Source of the DNA: Deltaproteobacteria bacterium
GTDB lineage: Bacteria; Desulfobacterota_B; Binatia; UBA9968
Assembly: GCA_027297485.1 (NCBI GenBank)
Contig: JAPUHZ010000485.1
Location: 1-7,813 of the forward strand
Reading direction: 5' to 3'
Length of the DNA: 7,813 nt
The position numbers and the translations under genes are program-made. How positions within the stretch are numbered: the first letter of the stretch is position 1; every line of letters begins with the position of its first letter. The notes under the pieces were generated by a model. The model was not told the origin of the DNA. It was given only the letters and a program-made list of their open reading frames with translations, and made no database searches. Of the stretch, positions 1-6,156 are shown piece after piece.

Positions 1-383
1 ATTTCTCGCCTGATCAGTCCCCTTTGTCGAAGAGAAAAGAGAATAGCTCCTGGCAAGATAAAAGGCACATGCGCTGCTTTGAGTATGCGTGCTAGCTTCC
101 TGTCGTCTGTCGCCACGGCATCGTATCGTCCGCCCTGGAAAACTTTTATAAGCTCTTCATCCCCTGTACTAGAAGAGGGGCTTTGCTTGGCTATGTGAAT
201 TTTCTTTGCTGCCAAGTTTTTTTCCACCACAGTTGCGTCAGGAAGCCCTTTTCCTTTGCCTGCGTCCACCACTTCTTTCCGAACCACTTCCGGTATAACG
301 ATTGCGTCGTGGTTACTGACCAGTTCCTTGAGCCCAGCCTTGGTGAGCTTGATTAGACAATCGGCATCCATCAAGAGCCGCAT
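1..383 (-). CDS. PIN-domain protein (VapC-like putative ribonuclease), 3' end outside window
   Basis: This frame begins at ATG (383-381) and is still open after 127 codons at the window edge, so the C-terminus is missing. It was translated by hand from the minus strand. The order of acidic residues fits a PIN nuclease: D6 in a first strand (MDADCLIKL), E37 in PEVVRKEV, D75 in TGDEEL, and D93/D94 in DAVATDDRKLARIL. These would bind Mg/Mn for RNA cleavage. The end of the visible part (VPFILPGAILFSL) also resembles the last strand and helix of PIN proteins. No Shine-Dalgarno precedes the ATG; a TACAAT box lies 7 nt upstream, so the mRNA may be leaderless. A tiny frame upstream (471-406) could be an antitoxin remnant. 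Toxin function is not shown; stand-alone PIN proteins also exist. Confidence 0.8.
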   Translation of the reverse strand, partial: MRLLMDADCLIKLTKAGLKELVSNHDAIVIPEVVRKEVVDAGKGKGLPDATVVEKNLAAKKIHIAKQSPSSSTGDEELIKVFQGGRYDAVATDDRKLARILKAAHVPFILPGAILFSLRQRGLIRRE

Positions 384-390
384 GTAGTAG

Positions 391-419
391 ATTGTAGCCT
401 ATGGACTACGCAAGCGCAA
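391..419 (-). promoter_or_regulatory. Possible promoter for the PIN-domain gene (leaderless-type spacing)
   Basis: On the minus strand a TTGCGC hexamer (419-414) is followed after 17 nt by TACAAT (396-391), which matches the sigma-70 -10 consensus at 5 of 6 positions. The -10 box ends 7 nt before the PIN ATG, so transcription would begin at about the start codon. That would explain the lack of a ribosome-binding site. The -35 match is only 3 of 6. This is a by-eye call. Confidence 0.35.
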
Positions 420-471
420 TGCTGCCGAGGCTATCTTCTATTAAGGTCGGTGCCAGTTCGTCGTAGAGCAT
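406..471 (-). other. Short open frame upstream of the PIN gene, possible antitoxin remnant
   Basis: The frame reads MLYDELAPTLIEDSLGSIALA and stops at TAG (408-406), 22 bp before the PIN start. It is also open upstream of its ATG, running back into the end of queC in another frame (ALAQAKMLYDEL...), but with no ATG, GTG or TTG there. The helix-like A-Q-A-K-x-L-Y-D-E-L pattern resembles the N-terminal part of small proteins often encoded beside PIN genes. Its position fits an antitoxin-toxin order. At 21 residues from the only ATG, with no clear ribosome-binding site, it is more likely a decayed or chance frame than a working antitoxin. Confidence 0.2.
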
Positions 472-511
472 CTTTGCCTGTGCTAAGGCTTGCTGGTTGG
501 AACTATGGTTT

Positions 512-1204
512 TTAGCCAGCGTACCGGATAGGATCTCTGATGCCGGCCCCTTTGAAACCCTTGAGTCTTAGCTGGCAGCTATCGCAGTGGCCGCAGGCGA
601 GGCCCTCCGACGTGGGATCGTAGCAGCTCCAGGTGAGGGAGTAGTCCAATCCCAACTCCAGCCCTTTTTTTATAATCTCAGCCTTGGTCATTTGGATCAG
701 AGGAGTGTGGATTTTGATCCTACTCGTCCCCTCCACGCCGGCTTTGGTAGCGAGGTTGGCCATTTGTTCGAAGGCGTGGATATATTCCTCCCGGCAGTCA
801 GGGTAGCCGCTGTAGTCGAGCTGGTTGGCGCCAAAGAATATATCCTCGGCTTTGATCTTTTCCGCTAGGGCCAAAGCAAAAGAAAGGAAGATGGTGTTGC
901 GGGCTGGGACATAGGTGATTGGGATGCCGTGAGTGATCTCCTCTGGGCTTCGTCCCTTGGGGACCTCGATCTGATCGGTCAGAGCAGAGCTGCCGATGGC
1001 CCTGAGATTAAAATCGATAATCAGGTGATCTTGGACTCGAAGGAAGGCCGCGATCTTTTTTGCCGCCTCGATCTCTCGCTCATGCCGCTGTCCGTAATGG
1101 AAAGTGAGGGCGTGGGGTTGATATCCCTCGTTCCTGGCTACCGCCGCAGCAGTGGACGAATCCACTCCGCCGCTCAAAAGGACCACGGCATTTCTGTTCG
1201 ACAT
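512..1204 (-). CDS. queC: 7-cyano-7-deazaguanine synthase QueC
   Basis: QueC converts 7-carboxy-7-deazaguanine to preQ0 with ATP and ammonia, a step in making queuosine and other 7-deazaguanines in the cytoplasm. The 230 residues match the usual family length. Visible are the ATP PP-loop LSGGVDSST (about 10-18), [10 protein letters not shown] (36-45), [10 protein letters not shown] (99-108), GYPDCREEY (133-141), and the C-terminal zinc site of C194, C204, C207 and C210 in [17 protein letters not shown]. The start is the ATG at 1204, giving the expected short lead before the first strand. No Shine-Dalgarno is visible, and the ATG lies only 8 nt after the TAA of the upstream rhodanese gene, so translational coupling is likely. 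No queD, queE or queF is in the window. The rhodanese neighbour has no known role in queuosine synthesis. Confidence 0.96.
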   Translation of the reverse strand: MSNRNAVVLLSGGVDSSTAAAVARNEGYQPHALTFHYGQRHEREIEAAKKIAAFLRVQDHLIIDFNLRAIGSSALTDQIEVPKGRSPEEITHGIPITYVPARNTIFLSFALALAEKIKAEDIFFGANQLDYSGYPDCREEYIHAFEQMANLATKAGVEGTSRIKIHTPLIQMTKAEIIKKGLELGLDYSLTWSCYDPTSEGLACGHCDSCQLRLKGFKGAGIRDPIRYAG

Positions 1205-1212
1205 GAATAGGC

Positions 1213-1686
1213 TTAAAGTTGTTTTAACCCATGCCCTTCCACAGGATAGCCCTTCTTGATCCAGCCGGGAAGCCCCTCATAGAGAACCTTCATGTTGCGA
1301 TACCCTTTTAAATGCAGCATGCCGTAAGCCAAACTGGCCAGGTGACGAGGGCAAGCTCAGTAAAACACCACCAGTTTATCTTTTGGGATCTCTTTGAGGC
1401 GCTGGATGATCTCATTTAAGGGAATAGAAACGGCGGCCTTAATGTGGCTTGCTTCATATTCCCCGCGGCTTCGTACGTCAACGATGAGAGGTTTCTTCCG
1501 ATCGATGATCTCGTCGACGAGCTGTTCCAGATGAATAAAATCCGGTTTGACACCCTCGGGAAGACTCTGCTGTGCAAACCTGGGGTATTTCGTAGGGTCG
1601 GCATCTGTTAAAACCGGGCTTATAAGAAAGCCAAGCATCACGGCTACTAAAAGGACGATATGTTTTTTTCCGGGCATGAGTTTCAT
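1213..1686 (-). CDS. Exported rhodanese-like protein, candidate selenoprotein (in-frame UGA at codon 110)
   Basis: Reading from ATG (1686) gives 109 residues, then TGA (1359-1357), then 47 more codons in the same frame to TAA (1215-1213): 157 residues if the TGA is decoded. Residues 1-27 are a signal peptide or anchor (basic start, hydrophobic [15 protein letters not shown]). A single rhodanese domain follows: [20 protein letters not shown] (66-85), SIPLNEI, then strand DKLVVFY ending at the TGA. After it come [40 protein letters not shown] and a short tail, the normal end of a rhodanese. The TGA takes the place of the Cys that follows the VxFY strand, which carries sulfur in sulfurtransferases; C112 lies two residues later (Sec-Ala-Cys). 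The ribosome-binding site is intact and there is no other lesion. A TGC/TGT-to-TGA mutation or sequencing error is the main alternative. Rhodanese-like selenoproteins have, as far as I recall, been predicted elsewhere. Confidence 0.78.
1322..1342 (-). promoter_or_regulatory. Candidate bacterial SECIS hairpin
   Basis: After UGA (1359-1357) the minus-strand RNA reads CCUGGCCA (1342-1335), loop GUU (1334-1332), then UGGCUUACGG (1331-1322). GGCCA pairs with UGGCU as four Watson-Crick pairs plus one G-U. Beyond bulged U1326 there is a U-A pair, and beyond bulged C1324 two C-G pairs. The apical loop starts 22 nt after the UGA and its first base is G. Both properties fit bacterial SECIS elements, which lie inside the coding region just after the UGA and bind SelB. 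The pairing was done by eye; an alternative lower stem (UUGCC with GGCA) competes with it. Confidence 0.5.
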
Positions 1687-1692
1687 GAAGTA

Positions 1693-1699
1693 ACCTCCT
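1693..1699 (-). promoter_or_regulatory. Strong ribosome-binding site of the rhodanese-like gene
   Basis: AGGAGGT (1699-1693) stands 6 nt before the ATG at 1686. It fixes the start and argues that the gene is actively translated rather than a relic. It is the clearest Shine-Dalgarno linked to a gene in the minus-strand run. Confidence 0.85.
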
Positions 1700-1732
1700 C
1701 AAACCCACTGTATTGCGCAAGCTGTCTTAGAG

Positions 1733-3988
1733 TCAAGAATCCTTCATATCGGCGGCCTTTTCCGTGCTCTCTTTTTTCCCTTCTTTGCTGCGGTCGAAGG
1801 TCCGAATCAATTTGGCCGCCTCCTGCGGGTTGCTGGTTGGCAGGGCGCAGATAGCTCCTACGCAGACGTAGACCTTGGGTATTTCATCTTCCATTCCAAT
1901 CTTGGCCGCTGCCTGAACCGCGGGAGGAAGGGTGTTTAGATCGACCTTCTGCGGGTCGTACACGGAAACAAATTTTCCTGGGCGAAATGTCTTCAAGGCG
2001 GTGTCCCAAAGCTCATGAGTCTTAGGGTTTTTCATTGCCCCGATAATAACCACCTGAGCCGGATGGTTTAGATGGCGGGAGAGGGCTTGCCCATAGGTGG
2101 CGGCAAACATGCCGTAGTCGGGGAGGGTCCCGGCAAACCCTTCCAGGGTTGCTTCAGCCTTTTTCCTGTAAATTTTCTTGTTGGTCAAGTCATAAAGCCG
2201 ATTGAGCACCAAGGCAGCGACTGCGTTCGGTCCTGGCATCTCTTTGTCTTGGAATATTTTCATCGGGAGACTGAGGGCCGAGAGTTCTCCCTCTTGTGGG
2301 ACCTTATCGAAGAAGCCGCCTTTCTTATCATCCCATAGGCGTTGGATCGCAAGGTCCATCAGCACCTGTGCTCTTTTTACGTATCGAATCTCCCCTGTGA
2401 CCTCAAAGGCTTTGAGAAGGGCTTGCGATACAAGTACCTGATCATTCAGGAGATAAGGAGGGTAGGCTTTTCCTCCCATAAAAGCATGGTAAATCCCTTC
2501 CGTCGGGCGGTAGAGACTTCTCCATATAAACGCGAGGCTTTTCAGGGCCGTCCGCTTTAACTTCTCGTCTCCCAATACCTTATAAGCCTCCAGATACCCT
2601 GTGACCATCAGGGCACTCCGCCCCGCAAGTCTCGTCTGGTCCACCATCGGGTTTTTTCTTTTTTTTCGTATCTCTAAGAGATGCCTTTTGCCAGCTCGAA
2701 TTAGCTCCTTTACTTTCTCTTTTGAAATCCCTATACCCTTGGCAATTTCATCAGGAGATTTTGCTACCCAAAGAACATTCCTATTTGGCTCTTCCCGCAT
2801 CTCCCCGCGGGCGCCAATATCAAAATGTTGAATGATGACCTTTGCTTCCTGGGTAGAAAGGCCCTTTTTTACCTCCTCCACTGTCCAGGTAAAGTATTCA
2901 CCGTCATCTCCCGGTCCCATGTCAGCGTCCTTATGCGCGTAGAATCCTCCCTCGTCTGGGTCGAGAAGGGTTCGATTTACGTAGTCAATAATTCCCTCCA
3001 TGACCTCTCGATAGAGGGGTTTCCCCGTCATGTGGTAGGCCATGGCGTAAGTCCTCAAGAGCTGGGCTTGCACGTAGTCCATCTGTTCAAAATGGGGGAC
3101 AATCCATATGGAATCAGTAGAATAACGGTGGAATCCTCCGCCCAGTTGGTCCCTTATCCCCCCGCGAGCCATGGCGTCCAAAGTGGTCTCCACAAGGTTA
3201 GCTAGCTCGGTCCTGCCTTCTTTGAAGACAAGCTCTATCGCCAGATTCAATACCGCCGCCCGAGGAAACTGTACGCGACTTCCCTTTAGGCCGCCCCGCA
3301 TGGGGTCCGAGCGATTGAGAATGTCTTCTTGGATGAGTCTCACCAGATCCTGTGAGAGAGGTCCTTTTTGGAGCGATCCGGCGATGTTGGACTCAATGGT
3401 TCGATAAATCGCCTTGGCGTTGGCTGTGAGCTTTTCCTTATCTTTTTGGTAAACCTCGACGATACGAGGGAGCAGGGTCTTAAATCCAGGACGTCTGTAG
3501 CTGTCTTCTGGCAAGAATGTTCCACCGCCAAAAAAAGCATGGCCGCTTGGGGTCATAAAGACCGTCAAGGGCCATCCCCCGTGTCTCGTAAGAGCAGAAA
3601 CAATGAGTTGGAAGCGCCCATCAATGTCTGGCCTGGCGTCGCGATCAACCTTGATGGGGATAAAATTCTCATTGATGAACTTGGCGACCTCGGGGTTGCC
3701 GTAGGTTTTCTCATCCATGACATGGCACCAATGGCACCAGATGGCTCCGATATCCAGAAGAATCGGGCGGTCGGTTTTTTTTGCCAGTCGAAAAGCCTGT
3801 TCTCCCCAGAACTGCCAGTGGACTGGAGAAGTTGCTGCTTCTCTTAGGTAAGGACTTGGTGAATCAGCTAGCTGGTTCACTAACGGGATATTCGCACCCC
3901 AAGAGCTGTATGGGAAAAAGACAAAGCCCAGAAATGCTAATACGAGCGGAATAAAGAAAAAGTTAGTTCTTCTGAACCATCTGCACAT
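1733..3988 (-). CDS. Exported DUF255 protein: thioredoxin-like domain plus alpha/alpha-barrel (YyaL/SPATA20 family)
   Basis: The 751 residues begin with a signal peptide or anchor (basic MCRWFRRTN, then hydrophobic FFIPLVLAFLGFVFFPYSSWGA, about 10-32). The DUF255 thioredoxin-like domain follows: NQLADSPSPYLREAA (38-52), the diagnostic WCHWCHVMDEKTY (84-96) with a CxxC pair at C85 and C88, IKVDRDARPDID (112-123) and GGWPLTVFMTP (137-147). The rest (about 200-730) is rich in helices and resembles the six-hairpin barrel part of YyaL-type proteins, with GGGFHRYSTD, FEQMDYVQAQLL and EGGFYAHKDAD. YyaL proteins have no settled function. Many lack a signal peptide, so export here points to a role in the cell envelope. 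GAGAGG lies about 10 nt upstream of the ATG, and an in-frame TGA just before excludes a longer start. The gene ends in TGA, with TAA two codons later. It lies 46 bp before the rhodanese gene. Confidence 0.93.
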   Translation of the reverse strand: MCRWFRRTNFFFIPLVLAFLGFVFFPYSSWGANIPLVNQLADSPSPYLREAATSPVHWQFWGEQAFRLAKKTDRPILLDIGAIWCHWCHVMDEKTYGNPEVAKFINENFIPIKVDRDARPDIDGRFQLIVSALTRHGGWPLTVFMTPSGHAFFGGGTFLPEDSYRRPGFKTLLPRIVEVYQKDKEKLTANAKAIYRTIESNIAGSLQKGPLSQDLVRLIQEDILNRSDPMRGGLKGSRVQFPRAAVLNLAIELVFKEGRTELANLVETTLDAMARGGIRDQLGGGFHRYSTDSIWIVPHFEQMDYVQAQLLRTYAMAYHMTGKPLYREVMEGIIDYVNRTLLDPDEGGFYAHKDADMGPGDDGEYFTWTVEEVKKGLSTQEAKVIIQHFDIGARGEMREEPNRNVLWVAKSPDEIAKGIGISKEKVKELIRAGKRHLLEIRKKRKNPMVDQTRLAGRSALMVTGYLEAYKVLGDEKLKRTALKSLAFIWRSLYRPTEGIYHAFMGGKAYPPYLLNDQVLVSQALLKAFEVTGEIRYVKRAQVLMDLAIQRLWDDKKGGFFDKVPQEGELSALSLPMKIFQDKEMPGPNAVAALVLNRLYDLTNKKIYRKKAEATLEGFAGTLPDYGMFAATYGQALSRHLNHPAQVVIIGAMKNPKTHELWDTALKTFRPGKFVSVYDPQKVDLNTLPPAVQAAAKIGMEDEIPKVYVCVGAICALPTSNPQEAAKLIRTFDRSKEGKKESTEKAADMKDS

Positions 3989-4082
3989 TTTTCAGAGGCC
4001 TCTCATACGTTTGTGGGCCGATAAAGTCTTCGCAATAACCTTGATCTATGCATAGGGCCGTTACATCAAACTTAAAAAATCG

Positions 4083-4748
4083 CTATTTCCCCTTCTCCTG
4101 CAGCAGCGTCTTTAAGTCTTGCTTAAGACGGCGAAGGGCTTCTCTATCAGTACTGTCATAGTAGCCGCGAATCTGCTTTTTAGTGTCCACCAGAACAAAG
4201 CGAGAACTATGGATGATGGCATCACCATTTGACGCGCTAGGGGCTGAAACTGGGACAGCGCTCAGACGAAAACCATCCTGGGCCAATCGATAAATCTCTC
4301 CTCTCTCTCCGGTTAAGAAGAGCCACAGGCTGGGATCGGCTTTGAATCGATCCGCATAGCGGGAAAGGACTTGCGGGGTGTCCCGCTCTGGATCAACGGA
4401 GATCGAAACTAGCCTGACATTAGTCCTTTGCCTCAGATGCTCCTGCAACTTGGCCATCTCGGCACTCTGCAGGGGACAGGTATCGGTACAGGTGGTGTAG
4501 ATGAAGTTGGCGATCCAGATCTTTCCGTGTAGATCCGACAGCTCCAGGCGCTTCCCGCTCCTTTCGATAAGCGAGAAGTCCGGCACTGTACCAAAGTTCC
4601 TTAGCCCCTCAAGCGGTCTTTCGTCCCATCCTCCTTGCTTCGGCCATGTCCCCATTCGGGTCCAGACTGCCGTGCCTATAACCCCGGCCAGCACAATAAC
4701 CAGCAATCCCCATAGAAGATGACGAAAACTCAAATCCTTCATGATCAT
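4083..4748 (-). CDS. SCO1/SenC-family protein (copper chaperone / thiol oxidoreductase of the envelope)
   Basis: SCO proteins deliver copper to the CuA site of cytochrome c oxidase or act as thiol-disulfide reductants outside the cytoplasmic membrane. This 221-residue protein has one N-terminal membrane anchor (LLWGLLVIVLAGVIGTAVW, 11-29) and a thioredoxin-like fold. It contains VPDFSLIERSGKRLELSDLHG (55-75) and the copper motif TCTDTC, with C87 and C91 as CxxxC. VSISVDPERDTP (114-125) follows, and H180 in IIHSSRFVLVD is the third copper ligand. All three ligands are kept, so copper binding is likely. The start is ATG 4748; ATG 4742 is equally possible since neither has a good ribosome-binding site. 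No cytochrome oxidase genes are in the window. DUF255 follows after 94 bp on the same strand, so a shared operon is possible but not shown. Confidence 0.95.
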   Translation of the reverse strand: MIMKDLSFRHLLWGLLVIVLAGVIGTAVWTRMGTWPKQGGWDERPLEGLRNFGTVPDFSLIERSGKRLELSDLHGKIWIANFIYTTCTDTCPLQSAEMAKLQEHLRQRTNVRLVSISVDPERDTPQVLSRYADRFKADPSLWLFLTGERGEIYRLAQDGFRLSAVPVSAPSASNGDAIIHSSRFVLVDTKKQIRGYYDSTDREALRRLKQDLKTLLQEKGK

Positions 4749-4926
4749 CCAGGTGATATTTATCTACTAATTTGCCGTTCGTGTAAAGCTCATAGCCTTT
4801 GATATGGAGTTCATAGCCCCGAGATGGGTGGTCGCTCATGTCGATGACTGTCAGGTCAAGAACGATTAGGGTTGTCTCTTTTTCATGAACCAGGAACCCA
4901 AGACATTTCCGTTGCGACTTTCCCTC
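4749..4926 (-). other. Protein-like open frame upstream of and overlapping the SCO gene, possibly a decayed or frameshifted small gene
   Basis: In one minus frame the sequence is open from 4926 to 4609. The part before the SCO start looks coding: LGFLVHEKETTLIVLDLTV, then IDMSDHPSRGYELHIKGYEL, then YTNGKLVDKYHLDDHEGFEF. It includes a small internal duplication (GYELHIKGYEL). From about 4740 it only shadows the SCO gene. The only in-frame ATG is at 4839, without a ribosome-binding site. An AGGAGG stands at 4929-4924 on this strand, too far from any usable start. An ATG at 4886-4884 is out of frame by one base at a run of five A's; a sixth A would give MKKETTLIVLDLTV. I do not recognise the family. 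Confidence 0.3.
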
Positions 4927-4947
4927 CTATAGCCGCTTTGGTATAGT
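4919..4947 (+). promoter_or_regulatory. Weak candidate promoter for the amidohydrolase-LLM pair
   Basis: TTTCCC (4919-4924) and TATAGT (4942-4947) are separated by 17 nt, 33 bp before the amidohydrolase ATG. The -10 box is good (5 of 6) but the -35 match is poor. The start codon at 4981 has no Shine-Dalgarno, which leaves the initiation mode open. Confidence 0.25.
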
Positions 4948-4980
4948 GCCCCTCAAATTACTCGTTCGCATCTAACTTCT

Positions 4981-6156
4981 ATGTCTTCCATATTGATTAA
5001 GAATATCGGCACCTTGGTCACCGGAGATATGAAAAGCCCGCTTAGGCGGGCGGACTCCGTCTATATCGAAGACGGCATCGTCAGGGTGATCGGCAACCGG
5101 CTGAGCAATCAAACAGATATCGTGATTGATGCCTGCGGGATCACCGCCATTCCCGGATTGGTCGATTCCCATTCTCATCCCACTTTTGGTGAGTTTACCC
5201 CAGCACAAAACGCCCTCTCATGGATCACCCATTACATGCATGGCGGCGTGACCGCTTTGATCTCCGCCGGAGAGCTCCATCTCCCAGGTCTGCCGCTTCC
5301 TCCTGACCCTAAGACAGCCATCTCTCTCGCCCTTCTCGCTAAGCGGTGCTACGACAATCTTCGCCCTTCAGGCGTCAAGGTCTTTGCCGGAACGCTGCTT
5401 TTGGTTCCAGGATTTACCGAAAAGGATTTCGACGAGATCGCCGCTGCCGGCATCCGTTTGGTCAAGTTCATCTTCTATGACTACAGTCTTCTCTCTAACG
5501 GCGAAGCCGAACGCTATGTAAAATGGGCCAAGGAGCGAGGAATCAAGGTGAAGATCCACTCCGGCGGGGTTTCACGCTCGGGTGTGAGCCAGGTGGCCGG
5601 GGTGGAGATTGTAAAAAGGGTTCATCCGGACATCGTCGGCCACATCACGGGCGGGCCGATCCCGATGCCGGAGAAAGAAGTGGAACAGATCGTGGCCGAG
5701 ACCGATCTCTATGTGGAGATCTGTAGCTCCGGTAATCCGCGAATGGTCCTCAGCCTAATGCACGCAATAAAAGCCAAGGGGGCAATCCACCGGGTCCTCA
5801 TAGGTACCGACACTCCGGGGGGGACTGGGATCATTCCGCGCGGGATGCTACGCGAGATCGCCTTTCTTTCTTCAGTTGCCGAAGTGGCTCCAGAGGTAGC
5901 TATCTGCCTGGCTACAGGCAATGTTGGTCGCGGTCATGGCCTCCCGATTGGTACCCTGGAAGAAGGAAAGGCTGCGGACATGGTGCTCCTTGATAAAATC
6001 CAAGGGTCGGTCGCCAAAGATACCCTGGATTCTTTTTCTAAAGGGGATCTTCCCGGCATCTCCGTGGTGATTATCGACGGCGAGATCCGAGTCGCGGGCA
6101 GGAGCCAGCAGACCCCGCCGCCGGAGCGCACAGCGACCATAGAAAGAGGAAGATAG
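4981..6156 (+). CDS. Enamidase-like amidohydrolase (metal-dependent amidohydrolase superfamily)
   Basis: The 391 residues match in length and motif order the enamidase of anaerobic nicotinate breakdown, which opens and deaminates 1,4,5,6-tetrahydro-6-oxonicotinate. The N-terminal KNIGTLVTGDMKSP and EDGIVRVIG form the small beta-sandwich. Metal ligands would be H64 and H66 (GLVDSHSH), K162 in LVKFIF as a possible carboxylated lysine, H193 (KIHSGG), H221 (VGHITGG) and D277 (IGTDTPGGTG). The tail ATGNVGRGHGLPIGTLEEGK, AADMVLLD and GDLPGISVVIIDGE is also enamidase-like. The assignment rests on recalled similarity; the real substrate may be another cyclic amide or imide, and no other nicotinate genes are in the window. 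ATG 4981 was chosen because it places KNIG at the usual N-terminus, although it has no ribosome-binding site. The next gene starts on the base after its stop. Confidence 0.85.
   Translation: MSSILIKNIGTLVTGDMKSPLRRADSVYIEDGIVRVIGNRLSNQTDIVIDACGITAIPGLVDSHSHPTFGEFTPAQNALSWITHYMHGGVTALISAGELHLPGLPLPPDPKTAISLALLAKRCYDNLRPSGVKVFAGTLLLVPGFTEKDFDEIAAAGIRLVKFIFYDYSLLSNGEAERYVKWAKERGIKVKIHSGGVSRSGVSQVAGVEIVKRVHPDIVGHITGGPIPMPEKEVEQIVAETDLYVEICSSGNPRMVLSLMHAIKAKGAIHRVLIGTDTPGGTGIIPRGMLREIAFLSSVAEVAPEVAICLATGNVGRGHGLPIGTLEEGKAADMVLLDKIQGSVAKDTLDSFSKGDLPGISVVIIDGEIRVAGRSQQTPPPERTATIERGR

Noticed and set aside
1357..1359. Genome-wide reassignment of TGA to Trp or Gly
   Set aside because: TGA ends the DUF255 gene (1735-1733) and the DUF456 gene (7150-7148) at natural protein ends, and no other in-frame TGA was seen inside a recognised gene; Trp codons in these genes are TGG.
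1357..1686. Rhodanese as a complete 109-residue protein ending at TGA
   Set aside because: A rhodanese fold cannot end at the active-site strand; the missing helix, strand and final GxxGW and GYPVE segments are all present in the same frame after the TGA.
1213..1686. Frameshift pseudogene explanation for the rhodanese interruption
   Set aside because: Both halves are in the same frame, so no indel is needed; the only anomaly is the single TGA codon.
2650..2667. T-rich run as a possible terminator
   Set aside because: It encodes a Lys/Arg-rich stretch (IRKKRKNP) of the DUF255 protein and has no preceding stable stem.
3368..3847. 159-codon plus-strand frame inside the DUF255 gene
   Set aside because: It is the reverse of the thioredoxin-like domain coding region; the recognised protein on the other strand explains it.
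4046..4055. Palindrome CTATGCATAG in the SCO-DUF255 gap
   Set aside because: Ten bases with no loop and no nearby partner; expected by chance and no regulator can be named.
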